Assembly (NCBI RefSeq): GCF_002217925.1 | Contig: NZ_BCMF01000008.1 | Span: 62,001-126,000 of the forward strand | DNA from: Secundilactobacillus mixtipabuli | GTDB taxonomy: Bacteria > Bacillota > Bacilli > Lactobacillales > Lactobacillaceae | DNA: 64,000 nucleotides | Direction of reading: 5' to 3' | Shown here: piece after piece, positions 55,484-63,089 of the stretch | Layout of the letters: every line of letters starts with the position of its first letter | Position numbering within the stretch: position 1 is the first letter of the stretch | The notes under the pieces: generated by a model | Database searches by the model: none | What the model was told of the DNA's origin: nothing | What the model saw: only the letters and a program-made list of their open reading frames with translations | Position numbers and translations under genes: made by a program

Positions 55484-56308
55484 TTACTTCCAAAAAGTAT
55501 CAAATACCGTTACGGGTAAGTGCCGCTTATGCTGGGTTCTGAGATACCAGCTTTCGATCGTCTCAGCTGCCTTATCAGAAACTGGCTTACCCTCTAAATA
55601 ATCATCAATGTCATCATAGCGAACACCAAGTGCAACTTCATCAGGTAAAGCTGGCCGATCCTCTTCCAAATCAGCGGTTGGCACTTTCGTATACAGATGC
55701 TCAGGTGCATTTAGCGCTTTAAGCAGCTGCTTGCCCTGACGTTTATTTAATCGCCAAATCGGGGTGATATCAGCAGCCCCATCACCAAACTTGGTATAAA
55801 AACCGGTAACGGCTTCCGCTGCATGATCAGTTCCGACTACGGCTCCTCGGTTAGCCCCGGCAATCGTAAACTGGGCAATCATCCGCTGCCGAGCCTTGAT
55901 ATTGCCCTTATTAAAATCAGAAATCGTTTCTTGATTTGCTTGGACAGCCGCCACAGTAGCATCCGTCGCCGCTTTAATATCTACGCGATCTACCCGGTCA
56001 GCCTTCATAAAATCAATGGCGGCCATTGCATCAGATTCATCCGCCTGTTTCCCGTATGGCAACCGAACAGCGATAAATTGAAATTGATTATCGTTTGTTT
56101 CAGCCCGAAGCTCAGTAACTGCCATTTCAGATAGTTTACCGGCAAGTGTGGAATCTTGCCCACCGGAAATACCCAAAACCAGTGTCTTTAGACCCGTCTT
56201 TTTTAAGTACGCTTTTAAAAAGTCAACACTGCGTCTGATTTCGTTTTGCGGAACAATTTTCGGCTGAACTTTTAACGCTGAAATAATTTCTTGCTGTAAT
56301 TCTCTCAT
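55484..56308 (-). CDS. nadE: NadE, ammonia-dependent NAD synthetase
   Basis: The 274-residue enzyme amidates nicotinate adenine dinucleotide to NAD. The P-loop is [15 protein letters not shown] near residue 45, and the [24 protein letters not shown] loop near 160 is complete. No glutaminase domain is present, so ammonia is the nitrogen source. ATG 56308 is preferred to the GTG before it. It follows pncB by 12 bp. Confidence 0.95.
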   Translation of the reverse strand: MRELQQEIISALKVQPKIVPQNEIRRSVDFLKAYLKKTGLKTLVLGISGGQDSTLAGKLSEMAVTELRAETNDNQFQFIAVRLPYGKQADESDAMAAIDFMKADRVDRVDIKAATDATVAAVQANQETISDFNKGNIKARQRMIAQFTIAGANRGAVVGTDHAAEAVTGFYTKFGDGAADITPIWRLNKRQGKQLLKALNAPEHLYTKVPTADLEEDRPALPDEVALGVRYDDIDDYLEGKPVSDKAAETIESWYLRTQHKRHLPVTVFDTFWK

Positions 56309-56320
56309 CACGATGTCCTC

Positions 56321-57793
56321 TTACTGATTAGTAAAATCAAGTTTTTTTACGTATTCATGAATCTTTTTGATTAAATTCATCTTGTTATCCCAAAGTTTTT
56401 GAGATAAATCAACCGGATACTTTTGGGGATTCAGATCCCGCTTGTATTCTGGCCAAAGGTTATCTAATGCTTGAGAACAAAACGACTTAATATCTGCTAA
56501 TTCTGGCTGCTGATAAACGAGCCGGCCCGCATCAAAAATGGTTTGCAAAATCGGTCGAGCATCAAAGTCGGTCACGGTTTTGTTAATGTAGGTATAGCTT
56601 GGATGGAACATATACAGCTCATCTTGCTGCCGGGGATCTTCATTCCAAAGAGAAATGTAATCACCCTCGGACTTACCATTTTCCTTCTTAGTAATCCGCC
56701 AAACTTGTTTTCGACCAGGCGTCGACACCTTTTCAGCGTTGTTAGATAACTTAATGGTGTCTTCCATCTTGCCATTTTTCTCAATGGAAACCATTTTATA
56801 AACAGCTCCCAGTGCAGGTTGATCAAAAGCAGTAATCAGTTTAGTGCCTACTCCCCACACGTCAATTTTAGCTCGTTGCATTTTAAGTGACATGATGGTC
56901 TTCTCATCCAGATCATTAGACGCATAGATTTTGGCATCTTTGAATCCGGCTTCATCTAACTGTTCGCGAACACGCTTAGAAAGATAAGCCATATCGCCAG
57001 AATCAATTCGAACGCCCAAGAAATTGATTTGATCGCCCATTTCGTTAGCAACCCGAATTGCACTGGGCACACCACTTTTAATGGTATCGTAAGTATCAAC
57101 CAAGAAAACACAGTCCTTATGGGTCTGCGCGTATGCACGGAAAGCATCGTAATCATTCCCATACGTTTGTACCAATGAGTGCGCGTGCGTGCCGCTGATT
57201 GGAATACCAAACACTTTACCTGCTCGAACGTTTGACGTCGCATCAAAGCCACCGATATAAGCTGCCCGAGTTCCCCAAAGGGCGGCATCAAATTCCTGCG
57301 CCCGACGTGAGCCAAACTCCATAATACCGTCGTTACCAGCTACGGAGCGAATCCTAGCAGCTTTAGTTGCAATCAGCGTTTGGTAGTTCACAATGTTTAG
57401 CACAGCCGTTTCAATCAGCTGGCAATCAGCTAACGGCCCTTCTACTTGGATCATCGGTTCATTGTTATAAACCAATTCCCCTTCTGCAGCAGAACGGATC
57501 GTTCCCTGAAATTTAAAGTCAGTTAAATACGCCAATAGTTCTGGTGAGTAATCGGTTGCTTCTTTTAAGTAGTCAATATCTGTTTTTGAAAAGTGCAGAT
57601 CTTCGATATAATGGATAATATGTTCTAGTCCAGCAAAAACAGCAAATCCGTTTTTAAAGGGCATATCGCGAAAGTAAACTTCGAAAATGGCCTTCTTATT
57701 TTGAATTCCCTTCTCAAAATAAGTTTGAATCATACTCAATTCATATGCATCCGTATGCAAAGTTGTGCTATCATCTGGATACTGCTTCGCCAT
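56321..57793 (-). CDS. pncB: PncB, nicotinate phosphoribosyltransferase
   Basis: A 490-residue enzyme that makes nicotinate mononucleotide from niacin and PRPP with ATP. The N-terminal LHTDAYELSMIQTYFEKGIQ, the central GSRRAQEFDAALWGTRAAYIGG near residue 165 and ISGTHAHSLVQTYGNDYDAF near 198 are clear. Neighbour nadE completes salvage to NAD, which suggests dependence on external niacin. The gene starts the operon and is divergent from tagA. Confidence 0.95.
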   Translation of the reverse strand: MAKQYPDDSTTLHTDAYELSMIQTYFEKGIQNKKAIFEVYFRDMPFKNGFAVFAGLEHIIHYIEDLHFSKTDIDYLKEATDYSPELLAYLTDFKFQGTIRSAAEGELVYNNEPMIQVEGPLADCQLIETAVLNIVNYQTLIATKAARIRSVAGNDGIMEFGSRRAQEFDAALWGTRAAYIGGFDATSNVRAGKVFGIPISGTHAHSLVQTYGNDYDAFRAYAQTHKDCVFLVDTYDTIKSGVPSAIRVANEMGDQINFLGVRIDSGDMAYLSKRVREQLDEAGFKDAKIYASNDLDEKTIMSLKMQRAKIDVWGVGTKLITAFDQPALGAVYKMVSIEKNGKMEDTIKLSNNAEKVSTPGRKQVWRITKKENGKSEGDYISLWNEDPRQQDELYMFHPSYTYINKTVTDFDARPILQTIFDAGRLVYQQPELADIKSFCSQALDNLWPEYKRDLNPQKYPVDLSQKLWDNKMNLIKKIHEYVKKLDFTNQ

Positions 57794-57911
57794 GTCAGTA
57801 ACTCCTTTAATTGTTTGATATTTCTGGTTATGAGAACTATTCTATCATTAATCCGAATTATCGTCAGTTAAACCGATATTTTTTAAACTATTTCTAGAAT
57901 GGATGGTTCTT

Positions 57912-58646
57912 ATGTCAAACGAATTCCCACAAATCAAGGTCTTAAACGTGCCGTTTATCAATACAACTCAAACCGCTTTTTTAGCCGCCATTGAAGCCCG
58001 TATCAATCACCGAGAAAACACGTTTATTGTTACGGCGAATCCTGAGATCGTCATGTATGCCAGAAATGACTCTCACTATCAGCAAATTTTAGAAAATGCG
58101 GACTACATTACACCCGATGGTATCGGCATCTTAAAAGGTGCTGCCATCCTCGGTCAACCAATGACTGAACGCATCACTGGCTACGATACGTTGCTTGCTC
58201 TGCTTGCCTGGGGCAACCAGCAAGGCAAATCCGTTTACTTAGTGGGCGCTAAACCGGACGTCATCAAAGATGTCAAAAAAGTTGTCGCCGCCCGCTATCC
58301 TGAGCTTAAGGTCGTTGGTGCACGTGATGGCTATTTTAATGATTTCACACCGATTGCCCAAGACATTGCTCAAAAGCAGCCTGATATGGTCTTTCTTGCG
58401 GTGGGTTTCCCCAAACAAGAGCAGTTGATTGCTGATTACCGGCACCAAAATAATGGCTTATGGATGGGTGTGGGCGGCAGCTTTGATGTTCTAAGCGGTC
58501 ACACCAAACGGGCCCCCGAATTTTTCCAGAAACATCATTTAGAGTGGTTCTATCGGTTAATCACTGAACCAACCCGGTTGAAACGGATGATGGTCTTGCC
58601 ACGGTACCTAAAAGTTGTTAAACAATCCGCGCGTAAATCAAAATAA
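57912..58646 (+). CDS. tagA: TagA, ManNAc transferase of wall teichoic acid synthesis
   Basis: A 244-residue WecG/TagA/CpsF glycosyltransferase that adds ManNAc to undecaprenyl-diphospho-GlcNAc, the product of TagO. The conserved TANPEIVMYARNDSHYQQIL near residue 43, DGIGILKGAAILGQP near 72 and VFLAVGFPKQEQLI near 166 match. ATG 57912 follows GGATGG by about six bases and is preferred to ATG 57903. It stands alone rather than in a tag cluster and ends at a bidirectional terminator. Confidence 0.92.
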   Translation: MSNEFPQIKVLNVPFINTTQTAFLAAIEARINHRENTFIVTANPEIVMYARNDSHYQQILENADYITPDGIGILKGAAILGQPMTERITGYDTLLALLAWGNQQGKSVYLVGAKPDVIKDVKKVVAARYPELKVVGARDGYFNDFTPIAQDIAQKQPDMVFLAVGFPKQEQLIADYRHQNNGLWMGVGGSFDVLSGHTKRAPEFFQKHHLEWFYRLITEPTRLKRMMVLPRYLKVVKQSARKSK

Positions 58647-58657
58647 TGCTGTGTACG

Positions 58658-58702
58658 AAAAGAGCCTAGAGGTTGATCATTTGATCACTTCTAGGTTCTT
58701 TT
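58658..58702. terminator. Bidirectional terminator between tagA and nagR
   Basis: AAAAGAGCCTAGAGGTTGATCA pairs with its near-complement across the centre; both sides carry T-rich ends. Confidence 0.85.
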
Positions 58703-58704
58703 CA

Positions 58705-59406
58705 TTATTTTTCTAGTATGAATTCGAAACGTTCGCCTACGTATTGAGTTCGAACGTATTCGAATGGCCGACCATCCTGTAAGTAAGAAATCTGCCGTAA
58801 TCGTAAAATGGCATCACCGCGTTTAATATCCAAATATTCTGCAATTCTTTCTGATGCAGAGGAAGCTGAAACCATCTGCTTTGCGTGTCCTGGAATTAAG
58901 CCCTTTTTGGTTTCCAGCGTCCGATATAACGACTCAGACACTTCTTGTTTTGAAAGGCCCTCCACAATTTCTAATGGAATAGTTGCCACTTCAAAACTAA
59001 TGGGGACATCATCGCCGTAACGGACCCGCTCCATTCGTAGGACCTGAGTATCATCCTTAAGCTTTAACTTTTCAACTTCACTCAAAGATGGACTCATCAC
59101 GTGGTAAGAAATGGTTTTACTCGATGGCTGCTTACCCTGAGCAAGCATGAGATCAGTAAATCCAGTGACCCCTGACATTTTTTCCTGCACTTTTTGATTG
59201 GCCACAAAAGTACCCGATCCAACAAAGCGTTCCAAGATTCCCTCTTCAACCAAGGTTTGAATAGCTTGCCGAAGCGTCATTCGACTGACGTGAAATTGAA
59301 CAGCCAGTTCGCGTTCCGAAGGGATTCGATCGCCCACAGACCATTTGCCGGCTTCAATTGCTTTCTTGATCTCATTATGAATTTGAATATACACAGGTGA
59401 TCCCAT
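58705..59406 (-). CDS. nagR: GntR/HutC family repressor, NagR type
   Basis: A 233-residue repressor with an N-terminal winged helix (GDRIPSERELAVQFHVSRMT near residue 24) and a UTRA effector domain from about 85 ending in YVRTQYVGERFEFILEK. It follows nagA in the same orientation with 25 bp between, as NagR (YvoA) of Bacillus subtilis follows nagAB. The effector is expected to be a glucosamine-6-phosphate or GlcNAc-6-phosphate. Its target is the dre-like site in the nagA promoter. Confidence 0.88.
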   Translation of the reverse strand: MGSPVYIQIHNEIKKAIEAGKWSVGDRIPSERELAVQFHVSRMTLRQAIQTLVEEGILERFVGSGTFVANQKVQEKMSGVTGFTDLMLAQGKQPSSKTISYHVMSPSLSEVEKLKLKDDTQVLRMERVRYGDDVPISFEVATIPLEIVEGLSKQEVSESLYRTLETKKGLIPGHAKQMVSASSASERIAEYLDIKRGDAILRLRQISYLQDGRPFEYVRTQYVGERFEFILEK

Positions 59407-59431
59407 AAAATTTACGACCTTTCTTACCTAA

Positions 59432-60577
59432 CTAATCAGTTTGACTCGCGTCAAATTCGCGGCCATAACTATAGGTTGTTTGTAAATTAAGTGCCCGATC
59501 CAAGACGTTCAAATCGGCGTCAAATCCTGGCAATAATTTTCCTTTTTGAGTTAATCCGAATTCTTCTGCTTGATTGACAGAAGACATTTGAACGGCGTCT
59601 TCGATTGCACAACCAGTAAAAAAAATCACGTTACGAAACGCGTCATCGTAACGCAGTACGGAACCAGCTAAATTACCAGTTTCAAGCCGCGCCTGTTTGT
59701 CCTTAACGATCACTTTTTGACCGCCCAGTTCACTGACGCCTTCTGGCATTCCCTTGGCACGCATTGAATCAGTGACGAGTTCAATCCGGTGTGGTCCCTT
59801 TTGTTCATAAGCTAATTTAATCATATCTGGAACGATATGGAAGCCGTCGCAGATTAATTCTGCATACATATTATCTTCAAGCATCGCATGACCGGTAACA
59901 CCTGGCTCACGGTGCTTAAATTCGCGTTGTGCGTTATATAAATGGGTGACGTGAGTTGCACGACTTGCGAGCATCTGTTCCCGCGTAGCGTTACTGTGAC
60001 CAACTGAAGGAACAATGTTATGTGCTAAGCAATAGTCTTCAAAGACTCTTGATCCTTCATCCTCAGGCGCATATGTGATCAGTTTGACCAACCCGCCAGA
60101 CAATTCATTCCAGTGATCCAACAATGAAACGTCTGGATCCTTAATATACTTCTCTGGTTGAGCACCCTTGTAAATAGCCGCAATGAACGGGCCTTCAAGA
60201 TGAATGCCCTTAATAACAGGATTGACCTTGGCGGCTTCTTTAATTCCCGTCATCGCATGAGCAATATTATCGTTTGACTGTGTCATTGTCGTTGGGAACA
60301 CGGTTGTGATCCCCTCTTTGACCATGTGATTAACCATCTCGTTGATCTGGTCAGCATCACCGTCCATTGAATCAAAGCTGTAACCGCCATGGGTATGAAC
60401 ATCAATAAAGCCAGGAACGATGACCTTACCATTAACAAACTTAACTTCATCATTAGGCTGAGCCCGATAATCACTCATCGAACCAACCGCCTCAATGGTT
60501 TTGCTAAACCGGATATAACCATCCGCAATAACGTCTTCACCGGTATAAATTGTCGCGTGTTTCAACACGATACTCAT
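59432..60577 (-). CDS. nagA: NagA, N-acetylglucosamine-6-phosphate deacetylase
   Basis: A 381-residue amidohydrolase converting GlcNAc-6-P to GlcN-6-P. The metal-binding PGFIDVHTHGGYSFDSMDGD near residue 55, LEGPFI near 127, VGHSNAT and THLYNAQ with the later His residues are present. It heads the nagA-nagR operon, and GGAGGAAG precedes the ATG. nagB is not in the window. Confidence 0.94.
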   Translation of the reverse strand: MSIVLKHATIYTGEDVIADGYIRFSKTIEAVGSMSDYRAQPNDEVKFVNGKVIVPGFIDVHTHGGYSFDSMDGDADQINEMVNHMVKEGITTVFPTTMTQSNDNIAHAMTGIKEAAKVNPVIKGIHLEGPFIAAIYKGAQPEKYIKDPDVSLLDHWNELSGGLVKLITYAPEDEGSRVFEDYCLAHNIVPSVGHSNATREQMLASRATHVTHLYNAQREFKHREPGVTGHAMLEDNMYAELICDGFHIVPDMIKLAYEQKGPHRIELVTDSMRAKGMPEGVSELGGQKVIVKDKQARLETGNLAGSVLRYDDAFRNVIFFTGCAIEDAVQMSSVNQAEEFGLTQKGKLLPGFDADLNVLDRALNLQTTYSYGREFDASQTD

Positions 60578-60628
60578 AAACTCTTCCTCCTAATCAACTC
60601 TCATCTACTCGATTAAGCTTACGGATTT

Positions 60629-60657
60629 ATTATATACTGGTATAGACCATGTTGCAA
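60629..60657 (-). promoter_or_regulatory. nagA promoter
   Basis: TTGCAA (60652-60657) and TATAAT (60629-60634) on the minus strand are spaced by exactly 17 bp, a near-consensus promoter. Confidence 0.85.
60636..60650. promoter_or_regulatory. NagR operator (dre-like) inside the nagA promoter
   Basis: ACTGGTATAGACCAT is a dyad TGGTATAGACCA like known NagR/YvoA sites, placed between the -35 and -10 so that a bound repressor would block RNA polymerase. Confidence 0.8.
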
Positions 60658-60719
60658 GCCTGTTGTATCGGTGTTCATTAGGGGAAAGTTCAACGAGCAT
60701 TAACTGATTACGGAAAAGC

Positions 60720-61517
60720 TTATTCCGCGTTGTTACGGTTGATTGTCGCGTCAATTCCCTTGACCACTGAGGTCATAAAACCGGCTTCTTCCATCGCGAG
60801 CAATCCGGCAACGGTGCTGCCACCTGGCGAAGAAACTTGGTCGATCAAACCAAACGGATTTTCCGTAGAATTGAGGACCATCTCTGCCGAACCCATTACC
60901 GCCTGCGCAGCAATCTTAGTAGCAGCTGCTTTGGTTAGCCCATGTTTGACACCTGCTCGGCTCAAGCTATCAATGAAGAAATAAACGTACGCTGGACTCG
61001 ACCCAGCAAGGGCTGAAAAAGTTGCAAAATCAGTTTCTGGTAGTGTCACTGTACTGCCAATTTGATCAAATAATGAAATGGCCTGCTCTTTAGCTTGACC
61101 AGTCAAATTCTCGTTGGCATGAACGGCGGTCATCCCAGCGCCAATTGCGACATTTAAGTTAGGTAGCGTCCGTAAAATAGGTAAGTCGTAACCTGCCAGT
61201 TCTTCCAGTCGTTCAAGCGATAAGCCGGCAACAATCGAAACTAAAATCGTTTGCTTTGGATCCAACTGTTCACGGATCTCCTTTAAAACAGGCACCGCAA
61301 CGTTGGGAGTCACAGCTAAAACGACGATATCACTATGCTGAGCAACTTCAGAATTACTGGTCATTGCTGTAACGCCAGTCTGCTGAGCAACTTTTTCATA
61401 TGTCGATGCATGTGCGCTATGAATCAAAATGTCTGCTGGTGCTATTTTTGTTTGCTTCAGCAGCCCCGTGATAATGGCCTGTGCCATGCCACCGACACCA
61501 ATGAATCCAATTTTCAT
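60720..61517 (-). CDS. proC: ProC, pyrroline-5-carboxylate reductase
   Basis: A 265-residue enzyme for the last step of proline synthesis. The N-terminal MKIGFIGVGGMAQAIITGL NAD(P)H-binding motif and the C-terminal SSPGGSTVAGLLAMEE motif are diagnostic. ATG 61517 follows AGAGGAGTG. It has no proAB neighbour here. Confidence 0.94.
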   Translation of the reverse strand: MKIGFIGVGGMAQAIITGLLKQTKIAPADILIHSAHASTYEKVAQQTGVTAMTSNSEVAQHSDIVVLAVTPNVAVPVLKEIREQLDPKQTILVSIVAGLSLERLEELAGYDLPILRTLPNLNVAIGAGMTAVHANENLTGQAKEQAISLFDQIGSTVTLPETDFATFSALAGSSPAYVYFFIDSLSRAGVKHGLTKAAATKIAAQAVMGSAEMVLNSTENPFGLIDQVSSPGGSTVAGLLAMEEAGFMTSVVKGIDATINRNNAE

Positions 61518-61639
61518 GTGTCTCACTCCTCTAACGTCTTGATTTAACTATCATAATGTTAAACATATTATAGCAAAGATTAAGTAGTGGCACAGTTTTT
61601 CCGATGTTAAATCGAAGCTGAACCTCACAACCGTAAAAA

Positions 61640-61674
61640 AGGGATAAAAAACCACCAGCTAAAATAACTGGTGG
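61640..61674 (-). terminator. tRNA block terminator
   Basis: On the minus strand CCACCAGTTATTTTAGCTGG-type stem (CCACCAG/CTGGTGG) precedes TTTTTTATCC, directly after the first tRNA-Gln. Confidence 0.8.
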
Positions 61675-61692
61675 GAACTCTCACATATAAAA

Positions 61693-61764
61693 TTGGGCTA
61701 GCTGGGTTCGAACCAGCGCATCACGGGATCAAAACCCGTTGCCTTACCACTTGGCTATAGCCCA
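61693..61764 (-). tRNA. tRNA-Gln (anticodon TTG), copy 1
   Basis: A 72-nt gene with acceptor TGGGCTA/TAGCCCA, anticodon loop TTTTGAT (anticodon TTG) and T-loop TTCGAAC. No encoded CCA. Identical to the copy at 61931. Confidence 0.96.
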
Positions 61765-61773
61765 ATAAAGAAA

Positions 61774-61856
61774 TGGATGGGAGTGGATTCGAACCACCGA
61801 ACCCGAAGGAGCGGATTTACAGTCCGCCGCGTTTAGCCAGACTTCGCTACCCATCC
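61774..61856 (-). tRNA. tRNA-Tyr (anticodon GTA), copy 1
   Basis: An 83-nt gene with acceptor GGATGGG/CCCATCC, anticodon loop CTGTAAA (GTA) and a long variable arm. No encoded CCA. Identical to the copy at 62012. Confidence 0.96.
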
Positions 61857-61886
61857 ATAATATTAAAAGCAAAAACAACATCAATA

Positions 61887-61915
61887 ACTATACAGCACTT
61901 TGTATATCTAGTCAA
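61887..61915 (-). promoter_or_regulatory. Promoter between the two tRNA copies
   Basis: TTGACT (61910-61915) and TATAGT (61887-61892) on the minus strand with a 17-bp spacer; it would drive copy 1 on its own. Confidence 0.75.
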
Positions 61916-61930
61916 CACAAACTTGGTTGA

Positions 61931-62002
61931 TTGGGCTAGCTGGGTTCGAACCAGCGCATCACGGGATCAAAACCCGTTGCCTTACCACTTGGCTATAGCC
62001 CA
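61931..62002 (-). tRNA. tRNA-Gln (anticodon TTG), copy 2
   Basis: The same 72-nt sequence as the copy at 61693, with the TTG anticodon. Confidence 0.96.
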
Positions 62003-62011
62003 ATAAAGAAA

Positions 62012-62094
62012 TGGATGGGAGTGGATTCGAACCACCGAACCCGAAGGAGCGGATTTACAGTCCGCCGCGTTTAGCCAGACTTCGCTACCCATCC
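62012..62094 (-). tRNA. tRNA-Tyr (anticodon GTA), copy 2
   Basis: The same 83-nt sequence as the copy at 61774. A TTGACG upstream on the minus strand near 62150 is a candidate -35. Confidence 0.96.
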
Positions 62095-62188
62095 ATAATT
62101 GATTCATCACAAATCAACTTAATTATAATAACAAAAACCAGTAAGCCTCGTCAAGCTGGTTTGGGCTTATTTCTCATAAAAAATGAAT

Positions 62189-63022
62189 TTAATTATCTTT
62201 ACTGGTTAAATTAATCACACGGACTCTGTTTAACCATTCAGACTGAAAATCGTTTGTGATCCACTCGTGCCTTCTGGTTGTTCCATAACCAACAGCCTGA
62301 TTATAATATGTTGTTCCATCCAAATGACGTGGAACTGGATGGATATGCATATGTCCAAATAAAACCCGTTCAACCTGATACCGCTTTAACAAGTCCCCCA
62401 TTCGAGTACTACCTAACATTGCGTTAGCCATGTTCCAAAAGCGGTCATCTGATGTTATCCGTAAATACTCAATTCGGGGCACGAAGTGGGTCATAAACAG
62501 CACCCGTTTATGATTTAACTTTGCTTGCTGCAGCTGAGCCTCTATCACCTGAAGTTCCTGGGTCATTCGATCCGGGTCACTCATGGGCTGATTAATTGCA
62601 CCGTCAATCCAGTAAGCCCGTTTCCAATGCAAGAAATCTTCATCTGGCCGATGTAAAACAGCTGAGAATGAATAATCGTACCAACCATTATTACCAATAA
62701 TTTGCCAGTCGGTATTAGGAATATCAAATTTTTTTCGGTGCAGATACGTTTCTGATAGGCTTTTCTGAAGATCGTCATAGCTAATATCATTAACCATATC
62801 GTGATTGCCGGCTATGAATCTCACAGCAGTAGCAGGTGTTCTCTTCTGAAGCTTTTCTACAAATGCCAAAGAACAATTAAAGTGATTAAAGAGGTCCCCC
62901 GCAATCAAGTAAACGCCAATCTGGTTTTGCGTCAACCACTGACTTTGCTGTTCAATTGTCCGGTCAATATCGACGTGATTGATATCGAAATGTAGGTCGC
63001 TGATCATTGCTACTTTAACCAT
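62189..63022 (-). CDS. Metallophosphoesterase
   Basis: A 277-residue calcineurin-like phosphoesterase. Metal-binding motifs are MISDLHFDINHV at the N-terminus, IAGDLFNH near residue 43, IAGNHDMVND near 71 and later FMTHF and GHMHIHP. No signal peptide is present, so it acts in the cytoplasm. ATG 63022 follows AGGAG by seven bases; the upstream reading of 26 codons crosses the terminator of the next gene. The substrate is unknown. Confidence 0.86.
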   Translation of the reverse strand: MVKVAMISDLHFDINHVDIDRTIEQQSQWLTQNQIGVYLIAGDLFNHFNCSLAFVEKLQKRTPATAVRFIAGNHDMVNDISYDDLQKSLSETYLHRKKFDIPNTDWQIIGNNGWYDYSFSAVLHRPDEDFLHWKRAYWIDGAINQPMSDPDRMTQELQVIEAQLQQAKLNHKRVLFMTHFVPRIEYLRITSDDRFWNMANAMLGSTRMGDLLKRYQVERVLFGHMHIHPVPRHLDGTTYYNQAVGYGTTRRHEWITNDFQSEWLNRVRVINLTSKDN

Positions 63023-63036
63023 CGTTTTTCTCCTAA

Positions 63037-63078
63037 ATAAAAAAAGTTGTGCCACGAGAATATCGTAACACAACTTTG
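63037..63078 (-). terminator. Terminator of the peptide transporter gene
   Basis: On the minus strand AAAGTTGTG pairs with CACAACTTT, with ACGATATTCTCGT inside the stem, and T7 follows. It lies 12 bp after the transporter stop. Confidence 0.85.
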
Positions 63079-63089
63079 AAATAATTCGT

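Larger units (their letters stand above)
61692..61861. repeat. Tandem duplicate copy 1 of the tRNA-Gln/tRNA-Tyr block
   Basis: A 170-bp segment identical to 61930-62099, including the nine-base spacer between the two tRNAs. Offset is 238 bp. Confidence 0.95.
61930..62099. repeat. Tandem duplicate copy 2 of the tRNA-Gln/tRNA-Tyr block
   Basis: A 170-bp segment identical to 61692-61861. The 68-bp interval between copies is not duplicated and holds a separate promoter. Confidence 0.95.

Noticed and set aside
61773-62214. Two near-identical short open frames on the plus strand
   Set aside because: They are readings through the duplicated tRNA-Tyr and tRNA-Gln genes on the opposite strand.
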